The notes beneath the pieces were generated by a model that saw only the letters and a program-made list of their open reading frames with translations, searched no databases and was not told where the DNA came from. DNA of 64,000 nucleotides, taken from Favolaschia claudopus (Eukaryota; Basidiomycota; Agaricomycetes; Agaricales; Mycenaceae). The stretch lies in contig JAWWNJ010000043.1 in the NCBI GenBank assembly GCA_037176885.1, forward strand, positions 124,001 to 188,000, written 5' to 3'. The position numbers were made by a program, and so were the translations under genes. Below are positions 11,230-22,501 of this stretch, piece after piece (within the stretch, counting starts at the first letter, position 1; each line of letters starts with the position of its first letter).

Positions 11230-14200
11230 ATGTTATCCGTGTGCAATGGGGCAGGGAAACTTCTCATCGACGGAAGACTGGCAAAATCCATTGGAAGCCG
11301 GAAGCTATACGACGTAGACGTTGTCGATGATGTCGACGGCCAGCGTCCGCCTGTCGCTGCCATCGCAGGGCGCGACCGAAACCAGCCTACAGACTTGGAA
11401 GGCTGGCATCGACGACTTGTACACGCCGACGTCCGCCGAATTGAGAGTATGGCGGCGAAGGGGCTGGTCGATGGTCTCACCATAACGCGAAAACTGCTGC
11501 GCGGAATGTGCGATGACTGCATCCTGGGGAAACAGGACAAGGCACCATTTGATGATTTCGTGGTGCATGAAACCGAGCCGCTTGAACGCGTGCATGTCGA
11601 CTTGTGGGGGAGAGCGAGAACCCCAAGCTGGTCCGGCGCCGTCTACATGATGTTGGTCGCGGACGGTGGAACATCGCTCAAATTTCCGTTGTTCCTTACA
11701 AACAAGCGGATGGAGACGACTACGGAGGCCTTCGAGGCGTGGATCGTCGAAGCGGAAGTCCAGACCGGGAAGAAACTAAAGCGTGTGAGGGTGGATCTTG
11801 GCCGTGAGTTTGACAACGATGTGTTTCGCGCCATGTGCACAAGGCGGGGCATTATCATCGAACCTGTTCCCAAAGATTCATCATCAGCGAATGGTCATGT
11901 CGAGCGGGGCAACAGAACTGTGGTTGAGGGAACACGTACCCAATTAATTGACGCCAACATGGACCACCGCTTCTGGGCTGAAGCGGCCGCAGCACATTGC
12001 TATGTTCGCGGATTCATTCCGTCGTCACGCCATCCCGATGTCATACCGTGGGTCGCTTGGTTCCGCCAAAAAGACAAGGCAGGAAATCTTGTGAAGCTTA
12101 ACATTTCACACTTGCGCGTATGGGGGAGCCGGTGCTGGGTAAAGGACCTAGATTATGTGGAAGGCAAGCTAGGTGATCAGGGATGGGAAGGAAAAATGGT
12201 GGGATACATGGGACGTCGCGGTTATCGCGTATTTGATCCTGCACGCGGGCGTATTTTCCAGGTGCGGAATGTCATCTTTAAAGAGGGTGAGCCGCACCGA
12301 ACGCGAATGGAAATAATGGGCGACGATGACCCGTTGCCCAACGACCTTGGCATTTTCGAGGACCATTCAACTGCGGAAGCACCGGCACGCAGGGAAGATG
12401 AATCCGATCCCACTCCTGCTCCTGCTCCTTCAATTGCCCAACCACCTGCTGCCCAGCCACCCGTTGCCCAACCTGCTGCGGGCCCCGAACTCCCGCGTCG
12501 AAGCCACAGAGTACCAAAACCTACACGCGCCTGGCTGGAAAGTAAAATGTCTGACCAGGAAGTTGAGCAAGCACGGCTTGCAGGGAAGGACTGGGCGCAT
12601 GACCGTAAGCGGCCGACAGCGAATGCGGTGGACGTCGATTGGGATGGATTCGATGATGCGCTACTGCGGTCACCGTGGGCGTTTGCGAGCTCGGTGAAGG
12701 GCATGATACCGCGCTCGTATCGCGAAGCGATGCGCGAGCCGGACAAGTGGGGACCTGCGATGCAAGCGGAGATTGATCAGCTTGAGAATCGTGGTGTATG
12801 GAAACTGGTGGACCTACCTCAGGGCGAGCACGCGATAGACGGCATGTGGGTGTATGATTTGAAAGTGGACGGCGAAGGAAAGGTCTTGAAGCACAAGGGG
12901 CGGTATGTTGCGCGCGGCGATGAAATGGTGGAAGGGAAAGATTTTGAAATCAAGTGGGCGATGGTTGCGCGGATGGAGTCGGTGCGGATGGTGTTTGCGG
13001 TAGCTGCGGTGCAGGGCTTGATGGTACGACAATGGGATTTTTCGGGGGCTTACCTGAATGGCGTGATGGACCGCCCTGTCTACATGAAGCAGCCGACCGG
13101 ATTTGTGAAGCAGGGGGAGGAAGACAAAGTTTGCTTGCTTCTCCGACCGCTCTATGGGCTTGTCCAGGCCGGCCACATCTGGTATAAACTCCTTGCTGAC
13201 GGGTATCGCGACCTCGGATACAAAGAAAACCCTGCTGATCCTTGCATCAGAACCCGCCAGCAAGGCGGCAATTATACACTCACATCAACCCACACAGATG
13301 ATGTGCTCGGTGCGTCGTCATCAGAGGCGGAGAGTCGACGCGTGGTGGACGAGTTTGCAGCCAAATGGGACTTGAAGGAGGTCGATGTCGCGCTGTTGCT
13401 GGGGCTGACGGTGGAAAAGTTGAGTGACGGATCAATATCGCTTTCCCAGCAGCAGTATTTCGAGAAGGTGTTGCATCATTTCGGCTACAGCGATCTGCCT
13501 CCGCTGTCAACTCCGCTTCCCGCCGGTTACCAAATCCGGACATCACCTTCTCCGCTCCCCGCTGAAGACGCCCTTTTCATGGCCGACAAGCCATTCCGTC
13601 CCATTCTTGGTACTATCGTCTGGGGATGCTCGGGTACCCGGCCTGATCTTGCTTACGCCTGTTGCGCTCTCGGACATGTCCAGTCGAATCCGGGACCCGA
13701 ACATTGGGAAATTTTGATTGGTGTCTTACGCTACATCAAGGGCACTCTGGATTACGGGGTTCGTTATAAGCCGCCTCTTAATAAGACTGCCAGCACACCC
13801 GGTTCTGGACTCAAACCGGAAGGCCACATGGACTCGGACTGGGCCGGATGTGTGGACACGCGACGGTCTACTGCCGGATACGTATTCTTCATGGGCGGTG
13901 CACCAGTATGCTGGTCGTCCAAGCGTCAAGCAGTTGTGGCGTTGTCGTCAACTGAAGCGGAGTACATCTCACTAGCTCGGGGCGCACAGCAGGCCATGTG
14001 GATGAAAAATTGGCTTACCGGAGTTTTCTTACCTCAAGAACTTCCATTTGGACTCCGCGGCGACAATCTTGGATCTATCAGCCTCACCGAAACAACCAAA
14101 GGCCATGGTTTGTCGAAGCACATTGACACAAGGTTCCATTATATTCGCGAGCGGGTGGAGGATGGCGAAATAGCAGTTTCGTCCATTCCGGGCAAGGAGA

Positions 14201-14313
14201 ATTTGGCCGATATTTTGACGAAAGCGCTCGGCCGGTCCGCCCACGAGAAGATTGTTTGCGCATTGGGACTGGACTGGAAGCGGAAGAATGCTGTCCGCCA
14301 GGGGGAGTGTTGA
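11230..14313 (+). mobile_element. pol: Ty1/copia retrotransposon pol polyprotein, 5'-truncated, open reading frame intact
   Basis: One uninterrupted 1,027-aa frame reads, in order: a GAG-pre-integrase zinc module (WHRRLVHADVRRI then CDDCILGKQ), an integrase core with HVDLWG, VDLGREF and NGHVERGNRT, a reverse transcriptase (VYMKQPTGF, PLYGLVQAG, THTDDVLGAS), and RNase H (DSDWAGCVDTRRSTAGY, ALSSTEAEYI, SKHIDTRFHYIRE). Gag and protease are missing, so the element is truncated at about 11,210 on the 5' side. The stop codon lies inside the start of the 3' LTR. The catalytic box reads TDDV rather than the usual YVDD, but both aspartates are kept. Absence of stops over 3 kb suggests a young insertion or purifying selection until recently. 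Confidence 0.92.
14300..14307 (+). promoter_or_regulatory. Polypurine tract of the copia element
   Basis: GGGGGAG sits immediately before TGTTGACG, the expected position for plus-strand priming next to a 3' LTR that begins TG. Confidence 0.6.
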
Positions 14314-14770
14314 CGAAGACTCATTGCCTTTCGTGGACGATGGCGTCCAGTAGTCTCTTGCACAGACTCACACTCGATAACTCGTTACAGAGTCTGTTAG
14401 TTACCGCGGTCTGATTACCGTTACCATCTCTTATTATATAAGCAGACCATTTTAGGAAGCATCTCCGGCACACCTTTACGCGTTTGACGCGTTCTTTCCA
14501 CTTGTTGGGCCGATTTGAGTGGTGAGTTCACTGTGATTACCTTTAACATGAGACCTTGTAGTGGGCACCAAGCTCTTTGGGTTTGAGTTTATGTCTTACC
14601 ATTTTTGGTAGTGTTAGCCTCAATCCGCACGCTGGATAGTTTTTGGTCTACAGGAGTAGCTGTGGGGTGTTTCTAGGAGCTACAAGATGCTTTAATTCTG
14701 AGCTCACACGTATTTTATGTCGAACGACGCGCTCTTGCAGTATCAGCGCGTTGTTAATGGGTTTCCAAAA
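14308..14770 (+). repeat. Copia 3' LTR (right edge uncertain)
   Basis: It begins TGTTGACGAAGAC directly after the polypurine tract. A TATA box (TTATTATATAAGC, about 14430-14443) marks the promoter part. The right boundary is not certain because no 5' LTR is present for comparison. Confidence 0.55.
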
Positions 14771-14773
14771 AAG

Positions 14774-14890
14774 GAAGCTTATATAATAAGGGGCGGTAAC
14801 GGTAATGAGGCCGCGGTAACTAACGGACTAGGCGTCCAGTTCCTATTCCGTCCCGTTTCTGTTTTGTTTTATTTATTGTTTCAGTCTCGA
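14774..14890 (-). repeat. Second LTR-like fragment in inverted orientation
   Basis: Its reverse complement carries TTAGTTACCGCGG, ATTACCGTTACC and TTATTATATAAGC in the same order and spacing as the 3' LTR at about 14396-14443. This gives two copies of the LTR promoter core facing each other about 330 bp apart. It is probably a solo or nested remnant of a related element. Confidence 0.65.
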
Positions 14891-14896
14891 TCGTAA

Positions 14897-16144
14897 ATGC
14901 AACGCTTATATAGCAGCGGATCTAACCCGACGTCCCTCAGTCTCTACCTTATCGGTGTGCAGGCTGAGGGTACGTTCTCTTACTTATATCTTCTCGCACA
15001 TATACTTACACATACCTGTAGACCTTTACTTACATCGTATTCTCTACAGGTTAATATATTGAGTCTCTACCTTATCGGTGTGCAGGCTGAGGACCTTTAC
15101 TTACATCGTATTCTCTACATGGAGAATGTCGTTCCGAGTGTTTTCACTGCAACCGTTGCAAGGTGGAGAACCCTTGAATGCCGCCTACAAATCTTCCCCT
15201 CTTTCGAACAACTTCCTTCCGAGAACTTCGCCAGCCTTGAAAGGCTTCATTTGTCTGGCCTGTGGTCTCAGACAGCTCCAATCACGGTGTTTCTATCCTC
15301 CCCCCTCACCCACTTTACACTCCGCTGTGAGGCGGGCACAGTCAAGTTATTCCAACTGCCATGGGGGCAATTAACCCATATTGAAATTTTGGACGAGTCG
15401 ATGAGTGGGTGCAGGTCGGTGTTGCTGCAAGGCCACAATTTGATTTCAGCCACCCTGCACACCTCCCTCAAATGGGACTCTGACCTGGCGTCCGCGGATT
15501 CGCCTGTTGTGGTCCTACCATTTCTGGAGAACCTCAATTTCACCGTGTGGAACTGCAAAACTGTGCCGGTAGACGGTCTCGAGGTGTTGTTTATGCCCCT
15601 GTCACTGCCGGCGCTCAAAACACTGAACATCGAGTTTTACGCGGAAGAGGAAGAGATTTGGCCTACCGAGGTGTTCTTCGACTTCCTGGACCGAGCACCC
15701 AAACTCGAGCGGATAAAATTCACCTACAGTTCGATTTATGCCGAGGACTTGGTCTCCTTACTACAACATACACCAGCGCTCAAAACCTTCGAGCTCCTGG
15801 GGTGTTGGATGTGTATGCAAGATGACGTCTTTTTCACCGCTCTGCGCTACGACGAAGCTGATCTGACACCCCTTGTGCCGAAACTCGAGTCCCTCAACTT
15901 TGAAAACGTGGGGGAGATTCGTGATGGTCCTTTCGAGCAAGCCATCTGTTCTAGATGGTGGCCGGACGACGGGTGGGTACTCGCGGATGGATCACTCCCC
16001 CGAGTATCCAGGTTGAAAGATATCCAGATCGCACCGTCGGATATGGAGGAAGATATGTTGAGCGCTGAGCTCAAGGTCCGGATGCAAAAGCTGGTGGATC
16101 AGGGCCTCAACCTGGACTTGACCGTAGGCTTTCTTTCCAACTGA
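14897..16144 (+). CDS. F-box/LRR-type protein, N-terminus (F-box) lost next to the retroelement
   Basis: A 415-aa open frame. From about residue 75 on it has LRR-like repeats typical of agaricomycete F-box proteins (LERLHLSGLW, PLTHFTLRCEAG, LTHIEILDES, LPALKTLNIEFY, VPKLESLNFENVGE). No F-box is present. The first 75 residues read through LTR-adjacent sequence, including a duplicated YLIGVQAE segment and an intron-like 52-nt insert. The true gene therefore probably lost its 5' end to transposon activity. Family members are thought to be substrate adaptors of SCF ubiquitin ligases; without the F-box this one could not bind Skp1. Whether it is transcribed from the LTR is unknown. It could equally be called a pseudogene. 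Confidence 0.6.
   Translation: MQRLYSSGSNPTSLSLYLIGVQAEGTFSYLYLLAHILTHTCRPLLTSYSLQVNILSLYLIGVQAEDLYLHRILYMENVVPSVFTATVARWRTLECRLQIFPSFEQLPSENFASLERLHLSGLWSQTAPITVFLSSPLTHFTLRCEAGTVKLFQLPWGQLTHIEILDESMSGCRSVLLQGHNLISATLHTSLKWDSDLASADSPVVVLPFLENLNFTVWNCKTVPVDGLEVLFMPLSLPALKTLNIEFYAEEEEIWPTEVFFDFLDRAPKLERIKFTYSSIYAEDLVSLLQHTPALKTFELLGCWMCMQDDVFFTALRYDEADLTPLVPKLESLNFENVGEIRDGPFEQAICSRWWPDDGWVLADGSLPRVSRLKDIQIAPSDMEEDMLSAELKVRMQKLVDQGLNLDLTVGFLSN
14939..15119 (+). repeat. 58-nt segment duplicated, one copy interrupted by an intron-like insert
   Basis: Copy 1 is 14939-14969 plus 15022-15048; copy 2 is the contiguous 15062-15119. The 58 nt are identical. Copy 1 is split by 52 nt at 14970-15021 that start GTACGT and end CTGTAG, with CTTAC at 15005-15009 as a branch-type box. 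Copy 2 is therefore exactly the spliced form of copy 1. The copies are 123 nt apart and so lie in the same frame. Confidence 0.85.
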
Positions 16145-16345
16145 CGATTGTAAGTTGCCCAGGGGCCGTACAGAAATGTGTATTTTTGTTTCGAGGCTTG
16201 TTACTGTTGTGCAGAAAGTCGAGTTGATCGTGTACACAATTTGAAGAACGATAATGATACATTTATTTAGAGCGATTTATCGAGTACAGTGATCAGTGTT
16301 GGTTGGAAGGATAATAGAAGATTTTATCTAGGGAATTATGCAGCT

Positions 16346-18067
16346 CTACTGAAGCAGCATTAGCCTCATTATCGGAATCTCAGAAAAAAGGACACCAACT
16401 TGATTGAAGCCATGCCAGCCCACGATATCGTGGTCTGCATATCGATGCTTGAATGGTGCTCTCAACTCTTCATATTTTACAGCCACTTGCTCCCACAAAT
16501 CTCTGCTCGACGGCTCCTCCTCCCTGGGATCTGCATAAACATCGGTGACAGCATCGTTCCAAGCTCCCAAGGTGACAAGATTGGGGAACAACTCGTCAAG
16601 AAAGAGCGCGATGTCTTCCACCCTTGAGGGAGAGATAGGGGAATTGTACACATTGAGGAACTGCAGCCTGTCGGAGTTGGTCCAGGCATGGTCGGGGTAG
16701 TTTGAGGGTACATGGAATTCCTCGGCAGGCAATGCCTCTGTCGCATCCACAGTGATGTCGAGAAACTGTAATTTACAGTGCTGGAATAGAGCGGCGAGGC
16801 CACTAAGCGTGACGCGTGGGGGAAAGTCGGAACCTTCTCCGAGCTTCAGGAGGAATAGATTTGGTAGATTGGATGCAATCTCCTTGAGGTCCTCGTTTGT
16901 GACATATAGCGATGGAATAGACATCTCGAGGTGCGTGAGATTTTTCAGTTTGAGGAGAGGTCTGAAAGATTCTAGGGTTGCTGGAGCATCGACGCCGAAA
17001 TCTCCATGCATCCTGATGGTGAGCGAGCGCAGCGTGCCGAGAGAGGGATGTTTAGACAGGACGTCGCTGACCTTGAGGAGCCCGTGAGGGTTGCCATTGT
17101 CGGTTACCCAACGCATCGTTCCAAGCGATTTGGAGGAGATTGCGCTCAAAAATGAAGTGAAGGGCATAAAGTTCGAGGAACGAACTACGAGGCTGCTCAG
17201 GGAGGGGAACAAGGAGCGGGACGGCGAACTTATTGCCGTATAATCGGTGTGGTCCCCCGCCAGTAGTACCACGAGCTGGCCAAGTTTCGGTAAGCGGGCA
17301 AGGTGAGCCATTGCGTCGGATCGAATCGCGAAGGTGGTCTGGAAGGACCGCAGATGTTCCATGCGCTTTATCAACGTGCATGCACGATTGACGAGCTCTG
17401 GAGAAACATCATGCATATCCGGGTCGTAGTCCTGGAGGTCGAGGGAAGTCAGAAGGTGTGCGCTCGCTGCCATGACCTCAAGCGTGGCTGGTCTGTGTAC
17501 CGTCGAGCCAAAGCTAAGGCTTTGTAGGGAGGGGCAAATGAACAAGGGGAGGGTTGCTGTGTCCGCAATGCGCCAGATTAACGTTCGGAGGCGTGGCAGT
17601 AGATTCGGTAACGGGCATTGTTGGTGAAGATGCTGGAGCACCGCATCACTTTTGAAAACCTCGGTATTCCAGGGTGGTTTAATGGCCGATTTGATATGGT
17701 GCTCCCATAGCGTTTGGTATATGAGGACCTTGACTCGCCGCGCATGGACCAGAAAACGCGTCCAGTCGGACGGCACCATCTCTCGTGTCATGCAACACTG
17801 AAGCAATGGTCAGAACGTCCGGCACGCTCATTTAACAAGGAAAACAACCTCGGAGACATCGGAGTTCGCACCGTGCCATAGTTCTGCGGGTAGCAGATGG
17901 ACCAAGGCCATAAAATCATCCACATCACTCCATAATCCGTCCAGAGCGATGTCGGAGAAGGCTTTGCACGTAAGCGCGAGATTATAGAGGTCCGTCTTTG
18001 TATACGAAGAGTCAGAGAACGAGACGATGGAAGAGAATATCTCTGCGATGAGGAGGCATCTGTGCAT
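16346..18067 (-). CDS. F-box/LRR-type protein
   Basis: Two exons, 17849-18067 and 16346-17797, with a 51-nt GT..AG intron; the spliced frame gives 556 aa. The first exon holds an F-box-like stretch (LLIAEIFSSIV, DLYNLALTCKAFSDIALDGLW) typical of agaricomycete members. The rest has irregular leucine-rich repeats (LRTLIWRI, LTSLDLQDYD, LGTLRSLTIRMHG, NLTHLEMSIPSL, LQFLNVYNSPIS). The expected role is substrate recognition in an SCF ubiquitin ligase; the target is unknown. It converges on the truncated F-box-family ORF, 202 bp between stops. The family is large and fast-evolving in these fungi, so a specific symbol is not justified. Confidence 0.85.
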
Positions 18068-19490
18068 TTGTAGTATGAGTTGGTTGAAGTTGAAGTTGGA
18101 TACACGGTGGAGTAAAAGTTACGGGAAAAGTGAACGCGTTCATAACAAGCGCAAGCAACTGCGTCATCGTTCCTTGCAAGTCACGGGCTCTTTCCACGCG
18201 TGCCGGCGTTTGCCGCTTTGCACGTCCTGAACTCGTTGAACTTGCGTTGAACACGGTCTACAGCCTGGAGACTTGGAATGAGCGGCTTTGCGTGCAGCTG
18301 CGGCTCAGAATATGTATACACAATCTCGACCAATTTTTTATTCGAAAGTTCAACGATATCGTATTTCTTCAACACATAGTACACGACGGGCCCATTGAGT
18401 AGGGTTAACAGTGGGGCAGCACACGGGGACTTATGGTGGCTGGGTGACTGTGCGACTGAAAGCACCGGCACCTGGGTCCCAGCCAAAAATGCAGCCGGTC
18501 ATGGAGGATTTCACAGACAGGCAAATCCGCTGAACGAAAATAACTCCCAAGTCGGAGTGCTCAACGAAGGAACGAGCAGCTGAGGTCCGGCCAAGCATAT
18601 GAGCGTGCGCCGGGCGGTAACAGGTGCTCCGACCTGAGGAAGAATGCGCGGCGGCGGGCAGCAGGGGAACACTACGTTATGCTTCGTCCACCCCCGACGT
18701 TCGTTCGTGTATTCTTGCCTTGTTGTGAGAAAACTCTGACCCGGAAACCACCCCAGTTTTTCGGTGCGAGAAAACCCTGCTGCTTTGTTTCCGCCACGGC
18801 GTTGCATTGAGAGCCATTTTCGTCTTGCCTTGTTCTGTGCTGTGAAAATTTGCATTTGAGGAACAAGAATTGCTAATTTCGTGGGTGATTGGTAACCGCA
18901 GTAATATCGGCAGGACATTAGGAATAAGCGGATTTGAAGCCTGCAAGTGGAGGAGGCTTTCCTAGCAAAAGGGGAGGCCGCTGGGACAAGAACAACAGGA
19001 GCAGACATATATTCGCGAGTTCAAAGACAAGTAATTCCTCCGGTGCGGTCGTCGAGCATGCCTCCACTGAGCCCGAGATTCGTCGAAATGGTGTTAAGCG
19101 CATGGAAAGCCCAAAATAAACTGCCGCCGCGCACAAGTCGACTCGGCGTTGTTACAGGCTCTTGTACTTTGAGCGCCCAGAGAAGCGTGCCGCAGCGGCG
19201 CCCTTGTTGGCAAGCCCCATTTTTTTTCGCTCGGCGAAGGCCCGAGAAAGAGCAGCAGGTATTTTCATTGGCTGCCTTGTTCTGTTTCTGAACGGCGTGT
19301 AATACCGTATACCCACAAACATAGAGCAGAGTCGGCGGTGATCCACGTTCCTGGCCGACCTTCAGCCCTCAGGAGACGACCATCGCGTGTGATGAGCATC
19401 AAGGGAGGGAAAAACAAGAGACTTTGGACGACTTTGTTGCGTGCGGAGGTACAGATAGGTACAGCGCGGCTTGTCGAGCTGGGCGCGAGG
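18068..19490. other. Intergenic stretch, no gene supported
   Basis: A 165-codon minus-strand ORF at 18511-19008 and several shorter ones show no signal, domain or splice pattern. I treat them as chance ORFs in GC-rich sequence. Confidence 0.4.
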
Positions 19491-19492
19491 TA

Positions 19493-19771
19493 TTATTGAT
19501 CCGCCCACTGTTCAATGCTTCGAATCTGATAGGTCTTCGGCGGTTGCGAAAGCGAGCGGAGACCCTCCTCCATCACACCGCTATTGTGCACAATGCCAGT
19601 GTTGCGAGGACCCACACAATAAGATTTGAATGTCATTGATTCCAAGTCTCCCAATGTCCAGCGCCCGTAGCAGAACTGGTCGAGAGTGTCCCCCGGTCCA
19701 AGCAAGCTTTGTGAGATCGCCAGGAACGACAGAAGCAGTGGAATACAAGGTTTTCCGAAAGAAAGTGACAT
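19493..19771 (-). CDS. Candidate small secreted protein
   Basis: From the internal Met at 19771 the frame gives 92 aa starting MSLSFGKPCIPLLLSFLAIS, a good secretion signal, then a short mature part with two cysteines (QFCYGRW, KSYCVGP) that could form one disulfide. An upstream in-frame Met at 19795 would spoil the signal. There is no intron and no known domain. It diverges from the carboxylesterase with about 310 bp between starts. It could be a small secreted effector-like protein or a chance ORF; only the signal peptide argues for it. Confidence 0.4.
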   Translation of the reverse strand: MSLSFGKPCIPLLLSFLAISQSLLGPGDTLDQFCYGRWTLGDLESMTFKSYCVGPRNTGIVHNSGVMEEGLRSLSQPPKTYQIRSIEQWADQ

Positions 19772-19949
19772 GAGAGGGCGTACAAACAGGTACAACTGAG
19801 AAAATTACCAAATTGGGAACAATGTCGAGTGTCGTAAACCTTCCTAAACGGGGAACCATTGTACTTTTCATCAAAATGGCTTCGTTCGAACGGCCTCATG
19901 GACCGTCTTCTCTCTTTCTCGGCTTGTACTCAGCTTGGCTGGTTCCAGC

Positions 19950-19958
19950 ATATATAAG
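19950..19958 (+). promoter_or_regulatory. TATA box upstream of the carboxylesterase
   Basis: ATATATAAG lies about 125 bp upstream of the ATG at 20083, followed by pyrimidine-rich leader sequence. Confidence 0.5.
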
Positions 19959-20082
19959 CACCCCCGCCGTTCTGTCGATTCTGTACCAGTCCCCGCCCTT
20001 TCTGTGGGGTTATACGCTTTACGCTCTACGAACTTTCTCTCTAACTTAGCTGGTCACCCGTGTCTCTATCCTCTACTCTAAT

Positions 20083-21945
20083 ATGGTCGCGTTCGCCCTA
20101 CTTCCCTTTCTCCTGGCCGCCGTTTCTCCGCTGTCGTCTGATGCTGCTCCGTTGTCCGGTCTCACCTCGATGGCCAAGTTCAAAGGAGTTCCAGTATTCC
20201 CCCCGGTGAACCTCGGTCTCATGTGCGAGATACCTATGTTCCAGAACGCTTGTGCTCGCGTCGCTGCGAAGACCTCCGTTGGAAAGCAGGTATACACGCC
20301 TATTGGCACTGCTCAGGGTGTTGCCGATGGCTCTGGGGCCAACCGGTTTGCGGTCAAGTACGCGACTCACACCCGTTGGGCTGCTTCTACGGTTGCTACA
20401 AAGTGGACACTTCCGTGCGTATATCTATTTATCTCATGAATCTGAACTTGATCTGACCTTCGTTTCGACAGTACTGGTGCGAAGAACGCCTCAGGACTTC
20501 CTCTCGCGTGCCCCCAGCCGAGTGTGGACCCTTCGACCTACACCGAGGACTGCTTGTCCATGATGCTCTACGTTCCCACCTCGCTCAAGGCGAACAGTGG
20601 CGTCCCCACGCTCCTTTGGATTCACGGTGGCTCATTCATCGCCGGGTCTGCCACTGCCCCGGGTCTCGATGGTTCTAAACTCGCCGTCGCTACGGATTCC
20701 ATTGTTGCGGTTATGCAGTATAGGCTGGGTGCAGTAAGCTGGTTTCACTTGTCAACTGATTGTGTGTGCTGATAGCTTGTTTCACAGCTCGGCTTCATGG
20801 CTCCCGACGGCACCACTAACCTCGCCGTCAAGGATAGTATCGCTGCCATGAATTTCTTGGCCAAGGTCGTGCCCTCGTTCGGCGGTAGCTCCAGCAAGAT
20901 TACTCTTGCTGGACAGAGTAGCGGTGCTGGGATGATCCGCGCCCTATTGGCCACTCCTTCTGCTTCTTCGCTTTTCCAGAGCGCCATTCTCCAGTCCGAT
21001 CCCATCGTAAGTCTTAGCTCACTAGTCTCGAACTGAACTAATCCGTGATTCCAGGACTATGGGTTCCTGAACGTTTCGACTCAGAACGCTCTTCAGAGTT
21101 CCTTCAACACTCTGACCGGTTGCGCCGCCTCTGACAAAGCCTGCCAATCTTCTCTATCGGTCGACGCTATTCTCAGTGCCCAGGTCACACTTGGCGACAA
21201 CGCCCCTTCCATCGACGCATCGACCGGTTCTGCTGAACCCATTCGTCCAGTCCGCGACGGTAGCCTTATCAATACTCCCCTTGACCTCACCGCTCCATTC
21301 CCTCCTGTCAGCAAGCCCATTTTGTTGACAAATGTGAAGAACGAGGCCGGCCCTACCATTTTCGGTGCATTCACTGGCATCCTTGCGCCATCTGTCTTCG
21401 GCCCCGTCTGCGCCGCATCCCTGGGTGACGCCCGCACCGAGACCATCCAGGCCTCCCCTTTCTACCCCACCAGCAACATCGCTGACACCCGCGTCCCCCT
21501 CGAAACCCTCGGCACGGACTGGATCTGGCGCTGCCCGACGTGGTCTCTCGCCCGCAGCTGGGCCGGCAACGGCGGCCGCGTCTTCGTAGGCATGTTCGTC
21601 ACCGGCGCAACTTACCCCGTCAACAACGCCATCGCTTTCTGTCTGCAGCCCGGCTCCGTCTGCCACCAAGACGACATCGAGATCGTCTTCGGGACTGTAC
21701 CGAATCCCACTCCGGCTCAGGCGCAGCTGACGACGGAGATGCAGGCGCGGTACAAGGCGTTCTTGACGACGGGGTCGCCGAATGCTGCTGGGCTTTCGTC
21801 GTGGACTGCTGCGACTACGACAGACGTTCATGCGCACCAGCTTGGCGGCACTCCGTCGCCCAGTGGGGAGATTCCCGCGGGTGCCTGCGACCCGTCGTTC
21901 TGGGGCTCTGCGGTCCAATACGACTACCAGGTCTTCGGCATTTGA
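20083..21945 (+). CDS. Secreted type-B carboxylesterase/lipase
   Basis: Four exons (20083-20414, 20472-20733, 20788-21006, 21055-21945) sum to 568 codons, giving 567 aa. A signal peptide (MVAFALLPFLLAAVSPLSSD) starts the protein. The alpha/beta-hydrolase signatures are present: EDCLSMMLYVP, the oxyanion loop WIHGGSF, QYRLGALGF, and the nucleophile elbow GQSSGAG. The acid (KNEAG) and base (CHQDD) triad positions appear at the expected downstream places. It hydrolyses carboxylic esters outside the cell. Basidiomycete relatives include lipases, sterol esterases and feruloyl-type esterases; the substrate cannot be read from sequence. It is the first of several genes suited to biomass degradation in this region. 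Confidence 0.9.
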
Positions 21946-22501
21946 ACCACTCTCGCATTCTCCTCAAAAAACATACGAAAAACGGAAATCAACAAAAAAC
22001 ACACGCACGACTTTCTCATTGAGCATCCTTAGAATTCAACGAACTAATACTTGACGCACTTGCAGTCCTACTACATTGACCCACGCATTTCTGTATCCAT
22101 CTTGCTGTATCCTTTATCCTTTTGGTGTCTTGGCGGTTTCGACCCTTCAGCCCCACTTGTAGCCTACATGACTGATGTCCCTAACTTATCATCCTAATTA
22201 ATGGTGAACAACTTTAAAGCATTTTTGGACCGACTTTTCGAATCCCAAGTGGTTTCGACGCGCGCTAAGCTCAATTACCTCAAAGATTTTCATGGTTGAT
22301 GGTCGGATTGATCGGATCAAGAGGAGCCGAAGTAGAGTGTTCACGGCATCTGCAATCCAATTCTTGTGTTATTTCTCTCAACTCCACTTCCTCGACCTGC
22401 GCAACCTTGTTCCTGCAAATCTTCGTATTCTGATCGCTCTTGTAGGCTCTACGAGACAGCGCCCATCGAAGCCCCTGCTAGTTTCCCCCAAGCTTGCCTT
22501 G
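21946..22501. other. Intergenic stretch (3' UTR of the esterase and promoter of the regulator)
   Basis: No ORF or repeat of note. It probably contains the esterase terminator and the promoter of the Zn2Cys6 gene. Confidence 0.4.

Noticed and set aside
18511..19008. 165-codon minus-strand ORF in the intergenic region before the secreted protein candidate
   Set aside because: No domain, signal peptide or splice sites; amino-acid pattern looks random.
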